Source of the DNA: Levilactobacillus lanxiensis
GTDB lineage: Bacteria > Bacillota > Bacilli > Lactobacillales > Lactobacillaceae
Direction: 5' to 3'
Length of the DNA stretch: 64,000 bases
Assembly (NCBI RefSeq): GCF_016861655.1
Contig: NZ_BOLN01000004.1
Coordinates: 207,683 to 271,682 of the forward strand
Shown: positions 9,101 to 19,308 of the stretch, in pieces
Numbering within the stretch: the first letter of the stretch is position 1
Layout of the letters: every line of letters starts with the position of its first letter
Translations under genes and position numbers: made by a program
Notes under the pieces: generated by a model
Databases searched by the model: none
What the model was told of the DNA's origin: nothing
Seen by the model: only the letters and a program-made list of their open reading frames with translations

Positions 9101-9676
9101 CTAAACAGTCAAATCATTCTCAGCTTTGACCCGCATCGCGTGGCGGTAGGTTTCGTAGATGGCGGCTAGCATAATGATGAGAAAGGCGTCGTGGAAACAG
9201 GTTTCCCAGGTTTCCGAGAAAGCCCCACTATTTACTCGTAGCAACCAGCTTTGGGACAGCTGATTGCCACCGGCGACTAGCAGATCACCCAGCAGCATCG
9301 CGACTTGCGCCTTGATAATCGTAGTTAGGGCCAACTCATTTGAGGTGGAAAAGTAATCCTGGTCCCTGATATTTGTGAGCAGCTTAATTAAGGCTTTAAA
9401 AAGTTTAATCGATGCCCATACCGAGAGGACAATCCCCAGTGCCATAAGCAGCGCATACGGCCAACTTGGGAAACTCTTTACGGCGCCCAGTGTGGCTTGG
9501 TCATTATTTGAGAAGCGCAGAAAATCAGAACTAGTGAGAATGACGTGGGTCGTGCGATTTTGAAACGCGTCGGCCAAATAAATGATCGGATAAATAAGCG
9601 TGACGTAACCGGCGACAATCCCAAATCTAAAAAACATGATGGCAACGTTAATTCCCAACTTTAACCATTTCGACAT
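9101..9676 (-). CDS. DUF2975 family membrane protein
   Basis: A 191-residue integral membrane protein with four predicted helices (around FFRFGIVAGYVTLIYPIIYL, WPYALLMALGIVLSVWASI, AQVAMLLGDLLVAGG and AFLIIMLAAIYETY). DUF2975 proteins are of unknown function and are nearly always encoded next to a small YozG-like HTH, as here. ATG 9676 is preferred to ATG 9685 because GGGGAG lies 9 bases upstream of the former and touches the latter. Confidence 0.8.
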   Translation of the reverse strand: MSKWLKLGINVAIMFFRFGIVAGYVTLIYPIIYLADAFQNRTTHVILTSSDFLRFSNNDQATLGAVKSFPSWPYALLMALGIVLSVWASIKLFKALIKLLTNIRDQDYFSTSNELALTTIIKAQVAMLLGDLLVAGGNQLSQSWLLRVNSGAFSETWETCFHDAFLIIMLAAIYETYRHAMRVKAENDLTV

Positions 9677-9769
9677 GGTTAACATCTCCCCTGAAATTTA
9701 TTACGACTCGATAATACAATATCGATAAACAATAATCAATAGCTGATAATCAATAAAATTGGTTTCACT

Positions 9770-9818
9770 AAAAAAGACTTAGCCGCTACCCACTAAATGG
9801 GGTGGCGACTAAGTCTAA
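9770..9818 (-). terminator. Terminator of the minus-strand exonuclease transcript
   Basis: AGACTTAGTCGCCACCC and GGGTAGCGGCTAAGTCT (minus strand) form the stem, followed by TTTTTTAG. Confidence 0.85.
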
Positions 9819-9839
9819 TCAGGTTAAAACGATTCAATG

Positions 9840-10376
9840 TTAAGCATTCACCGTAACGAAAGACTTCAACGGCTGTGTGCCGAAGTGGTTGGCCTCGTAC
9901 AACAGAATATTGGCACAGGCCAAGCTATCGTCGAGTGCGTTATGGTGATGGTGCAGATCAATGTTCAACTCGTCGCAAACGGTGTTGAGTTTATGATTCG
10001 GAAATTCCGGGAAGAACTTCCGGCTGGTCTTCACGGTGTCCAGCGTCAGGTAACGGGCGGTCGGCAAGTTGTAATGCTCCAGACTGCTGCGAAGCACGCC
10101 ATTATCAAACGGGGCGTTGTGGGCAATCACTAGCCGGTCACGCTGGAAGAAGGGGGACACGTGCTCCCAAACTTCCGGGAACGTGGGGGCATTGGCGACG
10201 TCACGTTCATGAATCCCATGAATCTGGACGTTGCGCCAGAAAAAGTCGGTATCGGGTTTGATCAATGAATAAAACTCATCGACGACCTGGCTGTCGCGCA
10301 CGATGGTCAGCGCGAGGGAACAGGCACTGTAGCGTTTGCCGCTAGCCGTTTCAAAGTCCATGGCAACAAAATTCAC
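9840..10376 (-). CDS. DnaQ-like 3'-5' exonuclease
   Basis: A 178-residue DEDDh exonuclease. Exo I is VAMDFETASG, Exo II is VIAHNAPFDNGVL and Exo III is HNALDDSLACA, giving the full Asp-Glu-Asp-His-Asp set. It is a stand-alone domain, so it may act as a proofreading or RNA/DNA-trimming nuclease rather than a polymerase subunit. Start GTG at 10376 with AGAGGA about 11 bases upstream. It lies 40 bases downstream of the exonuclease III gene on the same strand, suggesting a DNA-repair pair. Confidence 0.85.
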   Translation of the reverse strand: MNFVAMDFETASGKRYSACSLALTIVRDSQVVDEFYSLIKPDTDFFWRNVQIHGIHERDVANAPTFPEVWEHVSPFFQRDRLVIAHNAPFDNGVLRSSLEHYNLPTARYLTLDTVKTSRKFFPEFPNHKLNTVCDELNIDLHHHHNALDDSLACANILLYEANHFGTQPLKSFVTVNA

Positions 10377-10416
10377 AGGGACATTTTCCTCTCTTATGGG
10401 TTGATTAACAACAGTG

Positions 10417-11181
10417 TTAGACGGTCAAATCCTTAACGTCCAGTTCAACGGGGCAGTGGTCCGAGCCCATGACCTGGTCTAAGATTTCGGCCTTTTCTAG
10501 TTGGTCTTGCAGACGATTACTGGTGATGAAGTAATCAATACGCCAGCCGGCGTTGTTGTCGCGGGCGTGGAATCGGTAACTCCACCACGAGTAGCGCTCG
10601 GTGGCATCTGGGTTGAAGTAGCGGAACGTATCCGTGTAGCCTTCGCTCAGGAGGTGCGCCATCTTTTCCCGTTCGTCGTCGGTGAACCCGGCGTTCTTGT
10701 GATTGGTCTTGGGATTCTTCAGGTCGATCTCCGTGCGGGCCACGTTCAGGTCGCCACAGAAGATGACCGGCTTCTTCGCGTCTAGCTTTTGGACGAAGGC
10801 CAGGAAGGCTTCTTCCCAGCCCATCCGAAAGTCCAGCCGCTTCAGGCCGCTCCCAGAGTTCGGCGTGTAACAGGTCAGCACGTAAAAGTCGGGATATTCC
10901 AGCGTAATCGTCCGGCCCTCGTGGTCAAAGTCTGGGGCGTCGATGCCGTAGAGGACGTTCAGTGGCTTGTGCTTGGTAAACAGCGCGGTCCCCGAATAGC
11001 CCTTGCGTTCGGCGTAGTTCCAGTATTGATAGTAGCCTGGCAGGTCGAGGTCAATTTGACCTTCCTGTAACTTGGTTTCCTGAATCCCAAAGAAATCGGC
11101 GTCGAGGTCCTTAAACGTCTCGACAAAGTCTTTTTTCACAATCGCCCGTAGGCCATTCACGTTCCAAGAAATAAATTTCAT
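10417..11181 (-). CDS. xth: Exodeoxyribonuclease III / AP endonuclease
   Basis: An endonuclease/exonuclease/phosphatase-fold enzyme (254 residues) that cuts at abasic sites and removes 3' blocking groups. Motifs: MKFISWNVNGLRAIV, GIQETKLQEGQ, CYTPNSGSG, CGDLNVAR and GSDHCPVELD, containing the catalytic Asp, Asn, Glu and His residues. ATG 11181 is preceded by AGGTGCG. The adjacent DEDDh nuclease gene lies downstream. Together with ung the window holds two steps of base-excision repair. Confidence 0.95.
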   Translation of the reverse strand: MKFISWNVNGLRAIVKKDFVETFKDLDADFFGIQETKLQEGQIDLDLPGYYQYWNYAERKGYSGTALFTKHKPLNVLYGIDAPDFDHEGRTITLEYPDFYVLTCYTPNSGSGLKRLDFRMGWEEAFLAFVQKLDAKKPVIFCGDLNVARTEIDLKNPKTNHKNAGFTDDEREKMAHLLSEGYTDTFRYFNPDATERYSWWSYRFHARDNNAGWRIDYFITSNRLQDQLEKAEILDQVMGSDHCPVELDVKDLTV

Positions 11182-11376
11182 AACGCACCTCCAACTAACT
11201 GATTTTAGTATACCAGAAAAGTTAGAATTTGCTGTAATTGAAGCGTTCTCTCCCGGTTGGCTGGCGTTTCATGGTAAAATAATTCTATTGACGACAAAAA
11301 TGGGTCGACCGCAATGACGGTTGGCCCAGTGACTAACAAAACCAAGTTTAAATTTTTGCGGAACGAGAGGAAAATC

Positions 11377-12291
11377 ATGATGATGGCAGATATAGCAACG
11401 GCATTTCCAGCAATTGAGATCTTACGTGACGAGCCTTTGGCGCACTACACGTATACCGAGACTGGGGGACCTGCCGATTACTTAGCATTCCCAACGAACA
11501 TTCAAGAAACCAAGTCCTTATTGGCCTACGCCAACGAAGAAAAGTTGCCGGTCACCGTGGTTGGTAACGCCAGCAATCTCATCGTCCGTGACGGCGGCAT
11601 CCGGGGACTGGTCATGATTCTGACAAAGATGAATCAGATTACGTCCACTGGCAACACCGTGACCGCCGAAGCCGGCGCGTCGCTGATCAAGACGACCCAG
11701 GTTGCCCAGGCACGCGCTTTGACTGGCTTTGAATTTGCGGCCGGAATTCCTGGGAGTGTCGGGGGTGCCGTCTTCATGAACGCCGGCGCTTATGGCGGTG
11801 AAATCAGTGAGGTGGCGCTTTCCGCTGAGGTCTTGACGCCAGCCGGTGAGATTCGGACGCTGACCAAGACTGAATTCGATTTCGGTTACCGGCACAGCTC
11901 AATTCAAGATTATGATGATATCGTGCTGACGGCGACCTTCGCGTTGACGCCCGGCGACGGGGAAGCCATCCAAGCAACCATGGACGACCTGAATGCCCGG
12001 CGAGCAGCCAAGCAACCGCTAGAGCTGCCATCCTGTGGGAGTGTCTTCAAGCGGCCAGAGGGTCACTACACGGGTCAACTGATTCAAGAGGCTGGCCTGC
12101 AGGGCCTGAAGTGGGGCGGTGCCCAGGTTTCCACCAAGCACGCCGGCTTCATCGTCAACATCGATCATGCCACCGCCACCGATTACCTGGAACTGATTCA
12201 CCACATCCAGGCCGTTATTTGGGAAAAAGATCAAGTTCATTTGGAAACAGAGGTCCGCATCATCGGTGAAGAACCGACGACCACGGCCTAA
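11377..12291 (+). CDS. murB: UDP-N-acetylenolpyruvoylglucosamine reductase
   Basis: MurB reduces UDP-GlcNAc-enolpyruvate to UDP-MurNAc with NADPH and FAD, an early peptidoglycan step. The 304 residues show [17 protein letters not shown] and [18 protein letters not shown] (FAD binding) and [12 protein letters not shown] (catalytic serine region). Three ATG codons in a row begin at 11377; GAGAGG (11365-11370) supports the first or second. It is followed 31 bases later by an antiporter gene, so co-transcription is possible. Confidence 0.96.
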   Translation: MMMADIATAFPAIEILRDEPLAHYTYTETGGPADYLAFPTNIQETKSLLAYANEEKLPVTVVGNASNLIVRDGGIRGLVMILTKMNQITSTGNTVTAEAGASLIKTTQVAQARALTGFEFAAGIPGSVGGAVFMNAGAYGGEISEVALSAEVLTPAGEIRTLTKTEFDFGYRHSSIQDYDDIVLTATFALTPGDGEAIQATMDDLNARRAAKQPLELPSCGSVFKRPEGHYTGQLIQEAGLQGLKWGGAQVSTKHAGFIVNIDHATATDYLELIHHIQAVIWEKDQVHLETEVRIIGEEPTTTA

Positions 12292-12322
12292 GCACACGAA
12301 TTTTTAAAAGGGGGAACCTTAT

Positions 12323-14455
12323 GTGCCTATAGTTGAAGCAGTGATCCTGTTGATCGTGTTAGTTTTGTTCTCTAATATTATCAGTCACTACCTCACGTTT
12401 ATTCCGGTCAGTTTGATTCAAATTGCGCTGGGACTCCTCGTTGCCTTAATCTGGAAATTCGAGGTCCCACTGGAAACTGATTGGTTTTTGCTTTTGTTCA
12501 TTGCCCCGTTGCTGTATAACGATGGGCGGCGCTTCCCCAGAAAAGAACTCTGGCGTTTGCGTGGACCCATCTTTGCCAACGCCATCTGGCTGGTCTTCTT
12601 GACCACCATCTTGGGCGGCTTTCTGATTTACGAGTTAATTCCCAAGATGCCCTTTACCGTGGCGCTGGCCCTGGCGGCCATTCTGTCGCCAACCGACCCC
12701 GTGGCGGTGCAGTCGATTTCCAAGCAGGCTAAGCTCCCAGATAGCCTACTGCACTTGGTGAGTGGGGAAAGCTTGATCAACGATGCCAGTGGCCTGATTG
12801 CCTTTAAATATGCGATTGCGGCGACGGTGACCGGCGCCTTCTCCATGGGGACGGCCGTCGGTGACTTCTTCTATATCAGTATCGTCGGCTTCCTGTCCGG
12901 GTTGATCTTCATGACGGCCATCCAGCTGTTGATGGATATTTTGCGCCGACAAGGAATTGACGACGTGATCTTTAACACCGTGCTGCAGATTGCCACGCCA
13001 CTCGTGGTTTACCTGGTAACCGAAGAGATTACCCACGCGTCAGGCGTTATTGCCGTCGTGACGGCTGGGGTGCTCTATCACGCCCGGGAAAACCGGATCG
13101 TCGAAGATTCACCGGAATTAAAATTGGTGACTGAAAAAGTTTGGGATATTATTATCTATTCATTGAACGGTATCGTGTTCGTGATTCTGGGGATCGAGTT
13201 ACCCGTGGCCACGTCGAAGGTCATCAAGGGTGGTCAGTTCAACACTTGGCAAGCCCTGTTCTTTGCCTTCATGGTCTGGGTAATCATCGTAGTGATTCGG
13301 ACGGTCTGGACTTACGGGTACGTCCTGTTTGAACGGCTCAATCACAAGGAACGTTCCGAACGGCCCGGGATACGGATGTCCATTTTATCCGGTCTCTCGG
13401 GGGTCCGGGGAGCCGTTACCATGGCCGGGGTCTTATCCGTGCCCATGACGGTTGCCTCTGGGGCCGGCTTTCCAACGCGGTCGTTGATGTTGTTCGTGGC
13501 CTCCGGGGTCATCATCATTAGTCTGGTGGCGGCGACGATTACGTTGCCATTGATTTCCACGTCGCGGCAACCCCTGCAGACGCGGGCGAGTGCCAGCGAT
13601 GAGAATGCCAATGAGATTGATTTGGACGAGGACGGCGAGGAGATTCCCGCCGACACCGTGCGCCAAATCAGTGAGGACGAGGCCCGCGCGTACATCATGC
13701 GTTTGGCCATTTCTAAGATTGAAGAGCTGCGGCGCCCGAACAACCAGCGAGCCGCGTATGACTTGATCCTGGACTACCAATTTGTCATTCGCCGCTTGGA
13801 AATGAACTACCGAGCCGATACCGCGATGCAAAAGGTTTTGGAAGATGAAATCAAGCTACGCGAGGTCACGTTGGCCGGTGAGCGGGCCTCCCTCAAGGAA
13901 CTGCGAAAGGGTGAAAAAATTACCCAGACCAGTTACGTGGGGGCCATCCGGCGCATCGAAAACTTTGAGAACCGGCTGACCCAGGTCGCCGGGCACACCA
14001 TGCCGAGCGTTCTGCGTTACTGGCGGGTCTTCTTCAAGCATATGTTCCGGAACGCCGCCTACTGGCTGCATTCGGAGGATACGGACCGGCTACATGCCGA
14101 GAACAACCTGATTGAACGGGAAACGGCAAAGGCGGCCATCAAGGCGCTGTCACAGTACCTGGCCAGTTCCGACGTCGACGAGACCCAGTTCGATAATCAA
14201 GCCGTGTACCACTTGCTGGTGCAATACCGAAACCGAATCGAACGGGCCAAGGCCGAAACGGCACCGGACCATGAGGAACTCTACCAACACCAGATCAACA
14301 AGTTACGGGTGCGGGCACTGGGAGCCGAACGGACCGGGATTCAAACGTTGCTGGAAGCCGGTAACATTACCTGGAACATGGCGTCCCATCTTCGGCAGTA
14401 CGTGAACTATTCCGAAAACGTGCTGGTCATGTCGCTGAATAGCGAAGAGGGTTAG
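12323..14455 (+). CDS. CPA1-family Na+(K+)/H+ antiporter with long cytoplasmic tail
   Basis: A 710-residue monovalent cation/proton antiporter. The first about 410 residues are membrane helices containing the transport core ILSPTDPVAVQSI and SGESLINDASGLIAF (Asp residues expected to bind cation). Residues about 415-710 are a charged, mostly helical cytoplasmic region likely to sense or regulate. Start GTG 12323 follows AAAGGGGG; ATG two bases earlier leads to a stop after three codons. Similar to bacterial NhaK/YjcE types. A terminator follows. Confidence 0.9.
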   Translation: MPIVEAVILLIVLVLFSNIISHYLTFIPVSLIQIALGLLVALIWKFEVPLETDWFLLLFIAPLLYNDGRRFPRKELWRLRGPIFANAIWLVFLTTILGGFLIYELIPKMPFTVALALAAILSPTDPVAVQSISKQAKLPDSLLHLVSGESLINDASGLIAFKYAIAATVTGAFSMGTAVGDFFYISIVGFLSGLIFMTAIQLLMDILRRQGIDDVIFNTVLQIATPLVVYLVTEEITHASGVIAVVTAGVLYHARENRIVEDSPELKLVTEKVWDIIIYSLNGIVFVILGIELPVATSKVIKGGQFNTWQALFFAFMVWVIIVVIRTVWTYGYVLFERLNHKERSERPGIRMSILSGLSGVRGAVTMAGVLSVPMTVASGAGFPTRSLMLFVASGVIIISLVAATITLPLISTSRQPLQTRASASDENANEIDLDEDGEEIPADTVRQISEDEARAYIMRLAISKIEELRRPNNQRAAYDLILDYQFVIRRLEMNYRADTAMQKVLEDEIKLREVTLAGERASLKELRKGEKITQTSYVGAIRRIENFENRLTQVAGHTMPSVLRYWRVFFKHMFRNAAYWLHSEDTDRLHAENNLIERETAKAAIKALSQYLASSDVDETQFDNQAVYHLLVQYRNRIERAKAETAPDHEELYQHQINKLRVRALGAERTGIQTLLEAGNITWNMASHLRQYVNYSENVLVMSLNSEEG

Positions 14456-14489
14456 GCGTTTAAGTGGTGATTGGCTAAAATTGTAAAAT

Positions 14490-14530
14490 CAGTCGCTCAT
14501 TCTGAGATTGTTCAGAGTGGGCGACTTTTT
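14490..14530 (+). terminator. Rho-independent terminator after the antiporter
   Basis: AGTCGCTCATTCTGA and TCAGAGTGGGCGACT pair and are followed by TTTTT. Confidence 0.92.
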
Positions 14531-14644
14531 CGTTTCCAAATAAAAATGGCGACCGCCAGTCACGAGGACTGATGGTTGCCATTACGGGTTATTTGTTAGG
14601 CCAAAACATCATACAGGGGGTGATGGATACGGGGCTGTCTTCAG

Positions 14645-15304
14645 CTAGTCCGTCACATCGCGGTTGTTCATGATGAGGTACAAGATCCAGTAGCAGAACA
14701 GCTGAATAAACGTCATCAGCACCACGAAGATCCACATGTCCGGTGTCCACATGGTCATCAACGGCCGAATGAACTGCTCGGGATTTAAGAATAAGTAAAT
14801 CGTGTGGATTCGCAAGAAGCGGCCGATGTACAGGCCGACCGATGTCAGGAAGGTCAGCAGTAAAACGACAATTAGCCGGGCAATCGCGTTGCCCTTAGCC
14901 AGTCGCGCGGTGATGGCCTGGCTGACGTGATTGAGGCTCCAGAAGCCCAGAAACGAGCAGCTGATGGCACTGACAATCATGTAGGTGAAGTAGATCCACA
15001 GGTGCGGCGTGACGCGCAGCAGGCCGCTCATGGCGTAGGGTTGCAGGAGCGACAGGTGAAATAGGTCGGTCAGCAGGTAGGGCGCGTTGGGATAGAAGAG
15101 TAGCCACAACAGGACGAGTGGCCAGAATAGCCAGCCACGCGGTCGTTTGGCCCCGAGGTGAAAGCTGATCTCGATGGGGATGGCGCCTAAAAAGGTGTTG
15201 AGCACCAAGAACGAGAAGGGGTCCTTCGCGCGGAAATAGAGGAAAATGAGCCACGCCACAAAGAAGACGCGGATTTCCCACCGGGCTCGCCGATTCATAG
15301 CCAT
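14645..15304 (-). CDS. DUF1361 family membrane protein
   Basis: A 219-residue membrane protein with about six hydrophobic helices and the DUF1361 signature PNAPYLLTDLFHL. Function of the family is unknown. ATG 15304 lies about 7 bases after GGAAAGGA; in-frame TTG and GTG lie just upstream. Transcribed divergently from the cdaA operon across a 230-base gap. Confidence 0.8.
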   Translation of the reverse strand: MAMNRRARWEIRVFFVAWLIFLYFRAKDPFSFLVLNTFLGAIPIEISFHLGAKRPRGWLFWPLVLLWLLFYPNAPYLLTDLFHLSLLQPYAMSGLLRVTPHLWIYFTYMIVSAISCSFLGFWSLNHVSQAITARLAKGNAIARLIVVLLLTFLTSVGLYIGRFLRIHTIYLFLNPEQFIRPLMTMWTPDMWIFVVLMTFIQLFCYWILYLIMNNRDVTD

Positions 15305-15505
15305 CACCAATCCTTTCCCAAAGTACTACCCTCATTCTACAGCGCGGGGCCGAAATCGAACAGAATATGACTTCTATATTAGCAGATTATTTTCATTTAA
15401 ATAACGGGTGAACCTGACCTTAAGAAATCTGTAAGCTTTGCGACCATTGGGGCAGAGTTTCGCGGGATTGTCGGCAATCGGGGCGAAATGTCAGCGGTGC
15501 CGTGC

Positions 15506-15511
15506 TATAAT
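15506..15511 (+). promoter_or_regulatory. Likely -10 box of the cdaA-cdaR-glmM promoter
   Basis: A perfect TATAAT lies 31 bases before cdaA. No convincing -35 hexamer is seen at 16-18 bases spacing. Confidence 0.5.
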
Positions 15512-15541
15512 AAAATTTGAATTCAATTTGGAGGGAAAGTC

Positions 15542-16390
15542 ATGAACCTGGATTGGGGAAATCTCCTAACTATAGGAAATTTGGTCAACCTCCTCGACAT
15601 TCTTGTGGTGTGGTTCGTCATCTATGAATTAATCGTGATGCTACGGGGAACCAAGGCTATCCAGCTCTTCCGTGGGGTTATTTTAATTCTGATTGTCCGC
15701 TTTATCAGTGCCTACCTGGGGCTGAACACGGTGTCGTGGCTGGTCGATCAAGTGATCAACTGGGGCGTTATCGCCATTATTATTGTTTTTCAACCAGAAA
15801 TCCGGCGGGGGTTGGAGCACCTCGGCCGGGGGTCCTTGTTTGTCCGGGTGCGGCATGAAAATGAAGCCGCCAACAAGATGATCGAAGGCCTCGATAAAGC
15901 CATCCAGTACATGTCCAAGCGGCGAATTGGGGCGTTAATGACCATTCAACGGGACACCGGGCTGGAGGACTACATTGAAACGGGAATCGACCTGGATGCC
16001 GAGTTGACCGGTGAACTGCTGATCAACATCTTCATCCCCAACACCCCGTTGCACGATGGCGCGGTCATCATCCGTGATAACCGGATCGCCGTCGCCGCGG
16101 CTTACCTGCCCCTGTCCGAGAGCAATCTGATTCCCAAGGAATTGGGGACCCGGCACCGGGCAGCCGTGGGAATCTCCGAGGTGACGGATGCGTTGACCAT
16201 CGTCATTTCAGAAGAAACCGGGGAAGTTTCAATCACCAAGAACAACGAGCTGTTACGCGGGCTGACCCAAACGGACTACCTGAAGTTCTTGCGCAATGAA
16301 TTGGTCAATGATGAAGCCACTGACAACAATAACGTGTTCTTACGGGCACTGGATTGGTTTGATCAACGGTTTAGAGGGGGGCGGCGCTAA
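15542..16390 (+). CDS. cdaA: Diadenylate cyclase CdaA
   Basis: CdaA makes the essential second messenger c-di-AMP from two ATP and controls potassium, osmolyte and wall homeostasis. The 282 residues have three N-terminal membrane helices (to about residue 85) and a DisA_N catalytic domain with PLHDGAVII (DGA motif) and GTRHRAAVGISE (RHR motif). Length is normal. It overlaps cdaR by one base (TAATG), and the cdaA-cdaR-glmM order is the conserved Firmicute arrangement. Confidence 0.97.
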   Translation: MNLDWGNLLTIGNLVNLLDILVVWFVIYELIVMLRGTKAIQLFRGVILILIVRFISAYLGLNTVSWLVDQVINWGVIAIIIVFQPEIRRGLEHLGRGSLFVRVRHENEAANKMIEGLDKAIQYMSKRRIGALMTIQRDTGLEDYIETGIDLDAELTGELLINIFIPNTPLHDGAVIIRDNRIAVAAAYLPLSESNLIPKELGTRHRAAVGISEVTDALTIVISEETGEVSITKNNELLRGLTQTDYLKFLRNELVNDEATDNNNVFLRALDWFDQRFRGGRR

Positions 16391-17364
16391 TGAAAAATGA
16401 GCGTTATACCACGTGGTTGTACCGCATCCTCGCCTTGATCCTAGCCGTGCTGCTGTTCTTCTACGTCAACAGTACCAAGTCCTCAAGTAGTGGCTCGTCG
16501 ACCAGTTCGACGGGCAATACGACATCGCTCACGGCCACCAAGACCATGACGGTGTCGGTGCCGTTACAACTGAACGTGAATAGTAATAAATATTTTGTGA
16601 CCGGCTACCCCTCCAAGGTCAAAGTTAAATTGAAGGGACCCTTAGCCTTAGTCACAACCACCGCCAACACGCAAAATTTTAAAGTGTACGCGGCGCTCAG
16701 TGATCTGGGTGTCGGCAAGCACACGGTCACCCTACACCAAGAGGGCTTGAATCACGAAATTGAGTCGAGCATTGATCCGGCAAAAATCAACGTGGACATT
16801 GAACCCCGGCGAACGGTTTCATTCCCGGTCAAGGTTCGGTATAATAGTCAAAACATTGCGGCGGGCTATTCCGCTGGCAAGGCCACTTCTGACGTGACGA
16901 CGGTCAAGGCGACCGGCGCGGCCAACGAGATTTCGCGGGTCAAGCAGGTCATCGCCCAGCTGACGGTGCCGGCCAACACCAAGAAGACCGTGAATAACCA
17001 AGCGGTCATCGAGGCGCTCGACAGTAGTGGCAAGACGGTCAACGTCATTTTGACACCGTCGACCACGACTGTGAACCTGCCAGTGACGTCTGACGGGGAG
17101 AGCCAAAAGGTCAGCGTGAACCTGAACGCGAAGAACGGGTCATCGGGAACGTCCTATAAGCTGAGTACGACCAGCAATAAGGTCACGGCGTATGGGAGTG
17201 CCTCGCAGTTAAAGGCCCTAGGTAACAGCGTTGACGTCGACGTTGACGTGAGTGATGTGAAGAGTAAAACGACCAAGACGGTCACGCTGGACACCAATGA
17301 TAACGATGTCACGGCATTTGACCCGTCAACCATTAAGGTCACGGTCACAGCAACAACCAAATAA
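16390..17364 (+). CDS. cdaR: CdaA regulatory protein CdaR (YbbR repeats)
   Basis: CdaR is the membrane-anchored extracytoplasmic partner that binds CdaA and modulates c-di-AMP synthesis. The 324-residue protein has one N-terminal membrane helix (about 10-28), a Ser/Thr-rich linker, then YbbR repeats (for example GYPSKVKVKLKGPLALV and VTAYGSASQLKAL). It begins within the stop codon of cdaA. The Ser/Thr-rich stretch and C terminus suit an exposed position. Confidence 0.95.
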   Translation: MKNERYTTWLYRILALILAVLLFFYVNSTKSSSSGSSTSSTGNTTSLTATKTMTVSVPLQLNVNSNKYFVTGYPSKVKVKLKGPLALVTTTANTQNFKVYAALSDLGVGKHTVTLHQEGLNHEIESSIDPAKINVDIEPRRTVSFPVKVRYNSQNIAAGYSAGKATSDVTTVKATGAANEISRVKQVIAQLTVPANTKKTVNNQAVIEALDSSGKTVNVILTPSTTTVNLPVTSDGESQKVSVNLNAKNGSSGTSYKLSTTSNKVTAYGSASQLKALGNSVDVDVDVSDVKSKTTKTVTLDTNDNDVTAFDPSTIKVTVTATTK

Positions 17365-17400
17365 AACCAACAAACAGATTGAGAAATGAGGAAATTTGAC

Positions 17401-18756
17401 ATGAAGTATTTTGGAACTGATGGTGTTCGGGGAGTTGCCAACCAAGATTTATCTCCCGAGTTAGCGTTTAAAGTCGGCCGGTTCGGTGGGTATGTCTTGA
17501 CCCAGCACGCTGATAGCGACAACGCGCACCCCCAAGTCTTAGTGGCCCGCGACACCCGGATCTCCGGTCAATTGCTGGAAAATGCCTTGGTTGCCGGCTT
17601 GCTTTCCGTGGGAATCGAAGTTCTCCGCTTGGGTGTGATCTCAACGCCAGCCGTTGCTTACTTAGTCCGGACGCAAGGCGCCGCAGCCGGGGTCATGATC
17701 ACGGCTTCCCACAACCCCGTTGAATATAACGGGATCAAGTATTTCGGGAACGACGGCTACAAGCTGTCTGACGAAATGGAAGAAGAAATCGAAGCCCTGC
17801 TGGATGCCCCAACCGACGACTTACCACGGCCAACGACTGATGGCTTAGGCACGGTTGAAGACTACTCCGAAGGTAGCCAAAAGTACATTCAGTTCCTGGA
17901 ACAAACGATTGCCGATGACCTGGAAGGGTTACACATCGCTGTGGACTCCGCTAACGGGGCTACCAGCGGCTTGGTTTCTCGCTTATATGCGGACCTGAAC
18001 CTGGACTTTGACACGATTGCCACCACGCCAAACGGCTTGAACATCAACGATCAAGTGGGGTCGACCCACCCAGAACAATTACAAAAATTTGTTGTGGAAA
18101 AGGGTGCGGCCATTGGGTTAGCCTTTGATGGTGACGGTGACCGGTGTATCGCAGTTGATGAAGAAGGTAACATCGTCGACGGGGATAAGATCATGTACAT
18201 CTGTGGGAAATACATGGCTGAACATGGGCGTCTGAAGAAGGACACCATCGTGACGACTGTCATGAGTAACCTGGGGATGTACAAGGCCATGGAAGCCCAC
18301 GAACTGAAGTCTGTGAAGACTAAAGTTGGGGACCGTTACGTGGTTGAAGAAATGCGGAAATCCGGGTACAACCTGGGTGGCGAACAGTCCGGCCACATTG
18401 TCTTCTTGGACTTCAATACGACCGGTGACGGCTTGTTGACGAGTTTACAATTACTCCACATCCTGAAGGTGACGGGCAAGAAGCTGTCCGAATTGGCCGC
18501 TGACGTGAAGACCTACCCACAAAAGTTGGTCAACATTAAGGTTGCTGACAAGGAAGCTGCTTTGAACAACCCCCAAGTCCAAGCCATGATTGCCACGGTT
18601 GAAAAAGAAATGGCTGGCGACGGCCGGGTCTTGGTTCGGCCTTCCGGGACTGAACCTTTGTTACGGGTAATGGCTGAAGCCCCAACCGAAGAAACGGTTG
18701 CGGCTTACGTGGACCGGATTGCTGACGTGGTCCGCGCCGAAGTCGGCGTCGACTAG
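17401..18756 (+). CDS. glmM: Phosphoglucosamine mutase
   Basis: GlmM converts glucosamine-6-phosphate to glucosamine-1-phosphate for UDP-GlcNAc and peptidoglycan, and can inhibit CdaA in related bacteria. The 451 residues begin [11 protein letters not shown] and contain the phosphoserine loop [11 protein letters not shown], the metal loop DGDGDRC and the sugar-phosphate loop [14 protein letters not shown] 17401 with GAGGAA upstream is chosen over 17386. Two repeat elements begin 7 bases after its stop, before the operon's first obvious terminator. Confidence 0.97.
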   Translation: MKYFGTDGVRGVANQDLSPELAFKVGRFGGYVLTQHADSDNAHPQVLVARDTRISGQLLENALVAGLLSVGIEVLRLGVISTPAVAYLVRTQGAAAGVMITASHNPVEYNGIKYFGNDGYKLSDEMEEEIEALLDAPTDDLPRPTTDGLGTVEDYSEGSQKYIQFLEQTIADDLEGLHIAVDSANGATSGLVSRLYADLNLDFDTIATTPNGLNINDQVGSTHPEQLQKFVVEKGAAIGLAFDGDGDRCIAVDEEGNIVDGDKIMYICGKYMAEHGRLKKDTIVTTVMSNLGMYKAMEAHELKSVKTKVGDRYVVEEMRKSGYNLGGEQSGHIVFLDFNTTGDGLLTSLQLLHILKVTGKKLSELAADVKTYPQKLVNIKVADKEAALNNPQVQAMIATVEKEMAGDGRVLVRPSGTEPLLRVMAEAPTEETVAAYVDRIADVVRAEVGVD

Positions 18757-18762
18757 CACTCT

Positions 18763-18980
18763 GGGTTAAACTGATGTTGGTGGCGCCTTACCGGTCGGCG
18801 AAAATAAACCGGAACGTGGTAGGCGGCCGCCTGGAGCCAAAAGGCGGTCTCCAGGCTTACTTTGAGCCTCTGAGAAACGAGTCTCAAAGATACCAGTTTC
18901 CTAGGTGGCAGAGCCACCAAGGAAACTCCTACGACTGAGTTTATTTTCGCCGACCTCACGGCTGACATGGGTTTAAACCC
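18763..18980 (+). repeat. Structured intergenic repeat, short form, copy S1
   Basis: About 218 bp. Inner terminal inverted repeats are perfect over 17 bp: GGTCGGCGAAAATAAAC at 18793-18809 and its complement at 18939-18955. Outer ends carry GGGTTAAA (18763) and TTTAAACCC (18980). Between the arms are three hairpins: CTGGAG/CTCCAG, CTTTGAGCC/GTCTCAAAG and GTTTCCTAGGTGGC/GCCACCAAGGAAAC. The element lies in the 3' region of the glmM operon. The same architecture recurs at 45268-45486 with different terminal sequence. Confidence 0.85.
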
Positions 18981-19003
18981 GCGCTAATCGAAACGATTCT
19001 TTG

Positions 19004-19200
19004 TTTAAAGTTTGGCTTAGAGAAAACCGGAACGTGGTAGGCGGACGCCCGGAGCCAAAGGACGGTCTCCAGGCTTACTTTGAGCCTCTGAGAAACGAGT
19101 CTCAAAGATACCAGTTTTCTAGGTGGCAGAGCCACCAAGGAAACTCCTACGACTGAGTTTATTTTCGCCGACCTCACGGCTGTCATTGGTTTAGCCCGTG
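19004..19200 (+). repeat. Structured intergenic repeat, short form, copy S2 (left end degraded)
   Basis: A tandem second copy nearly identical to S1 from the CGGAACGTGGTAGGCGG segment to the CGCCGACCTCACGGCTG right end. Its left terminal arm no longer pairs with the right arm, so it is probably a decayed or recombined duplicate. Confidence 0.8.
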
Positions 19201-19308
19201 TTAGTCTTGCTAGGTGTCTGTTTTATACTGGCAGAGGTACTTTGCTAGATAACAGCAAACACTCAGCTAGGTAACATCGGACCAATACTAAATTAATTAG
19301 AAGTGCAA

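Noticed and set aside
18753..19186. Two similar minus-strand frames of 71 and 76 codons sharing VGVSLVALPPRKLVSLRL
   Set aside because: They are translations of the repeat copies S1 and S2. They have no ribosome binding site, and the similarity comes from the DNA repeat, not from a protein family.
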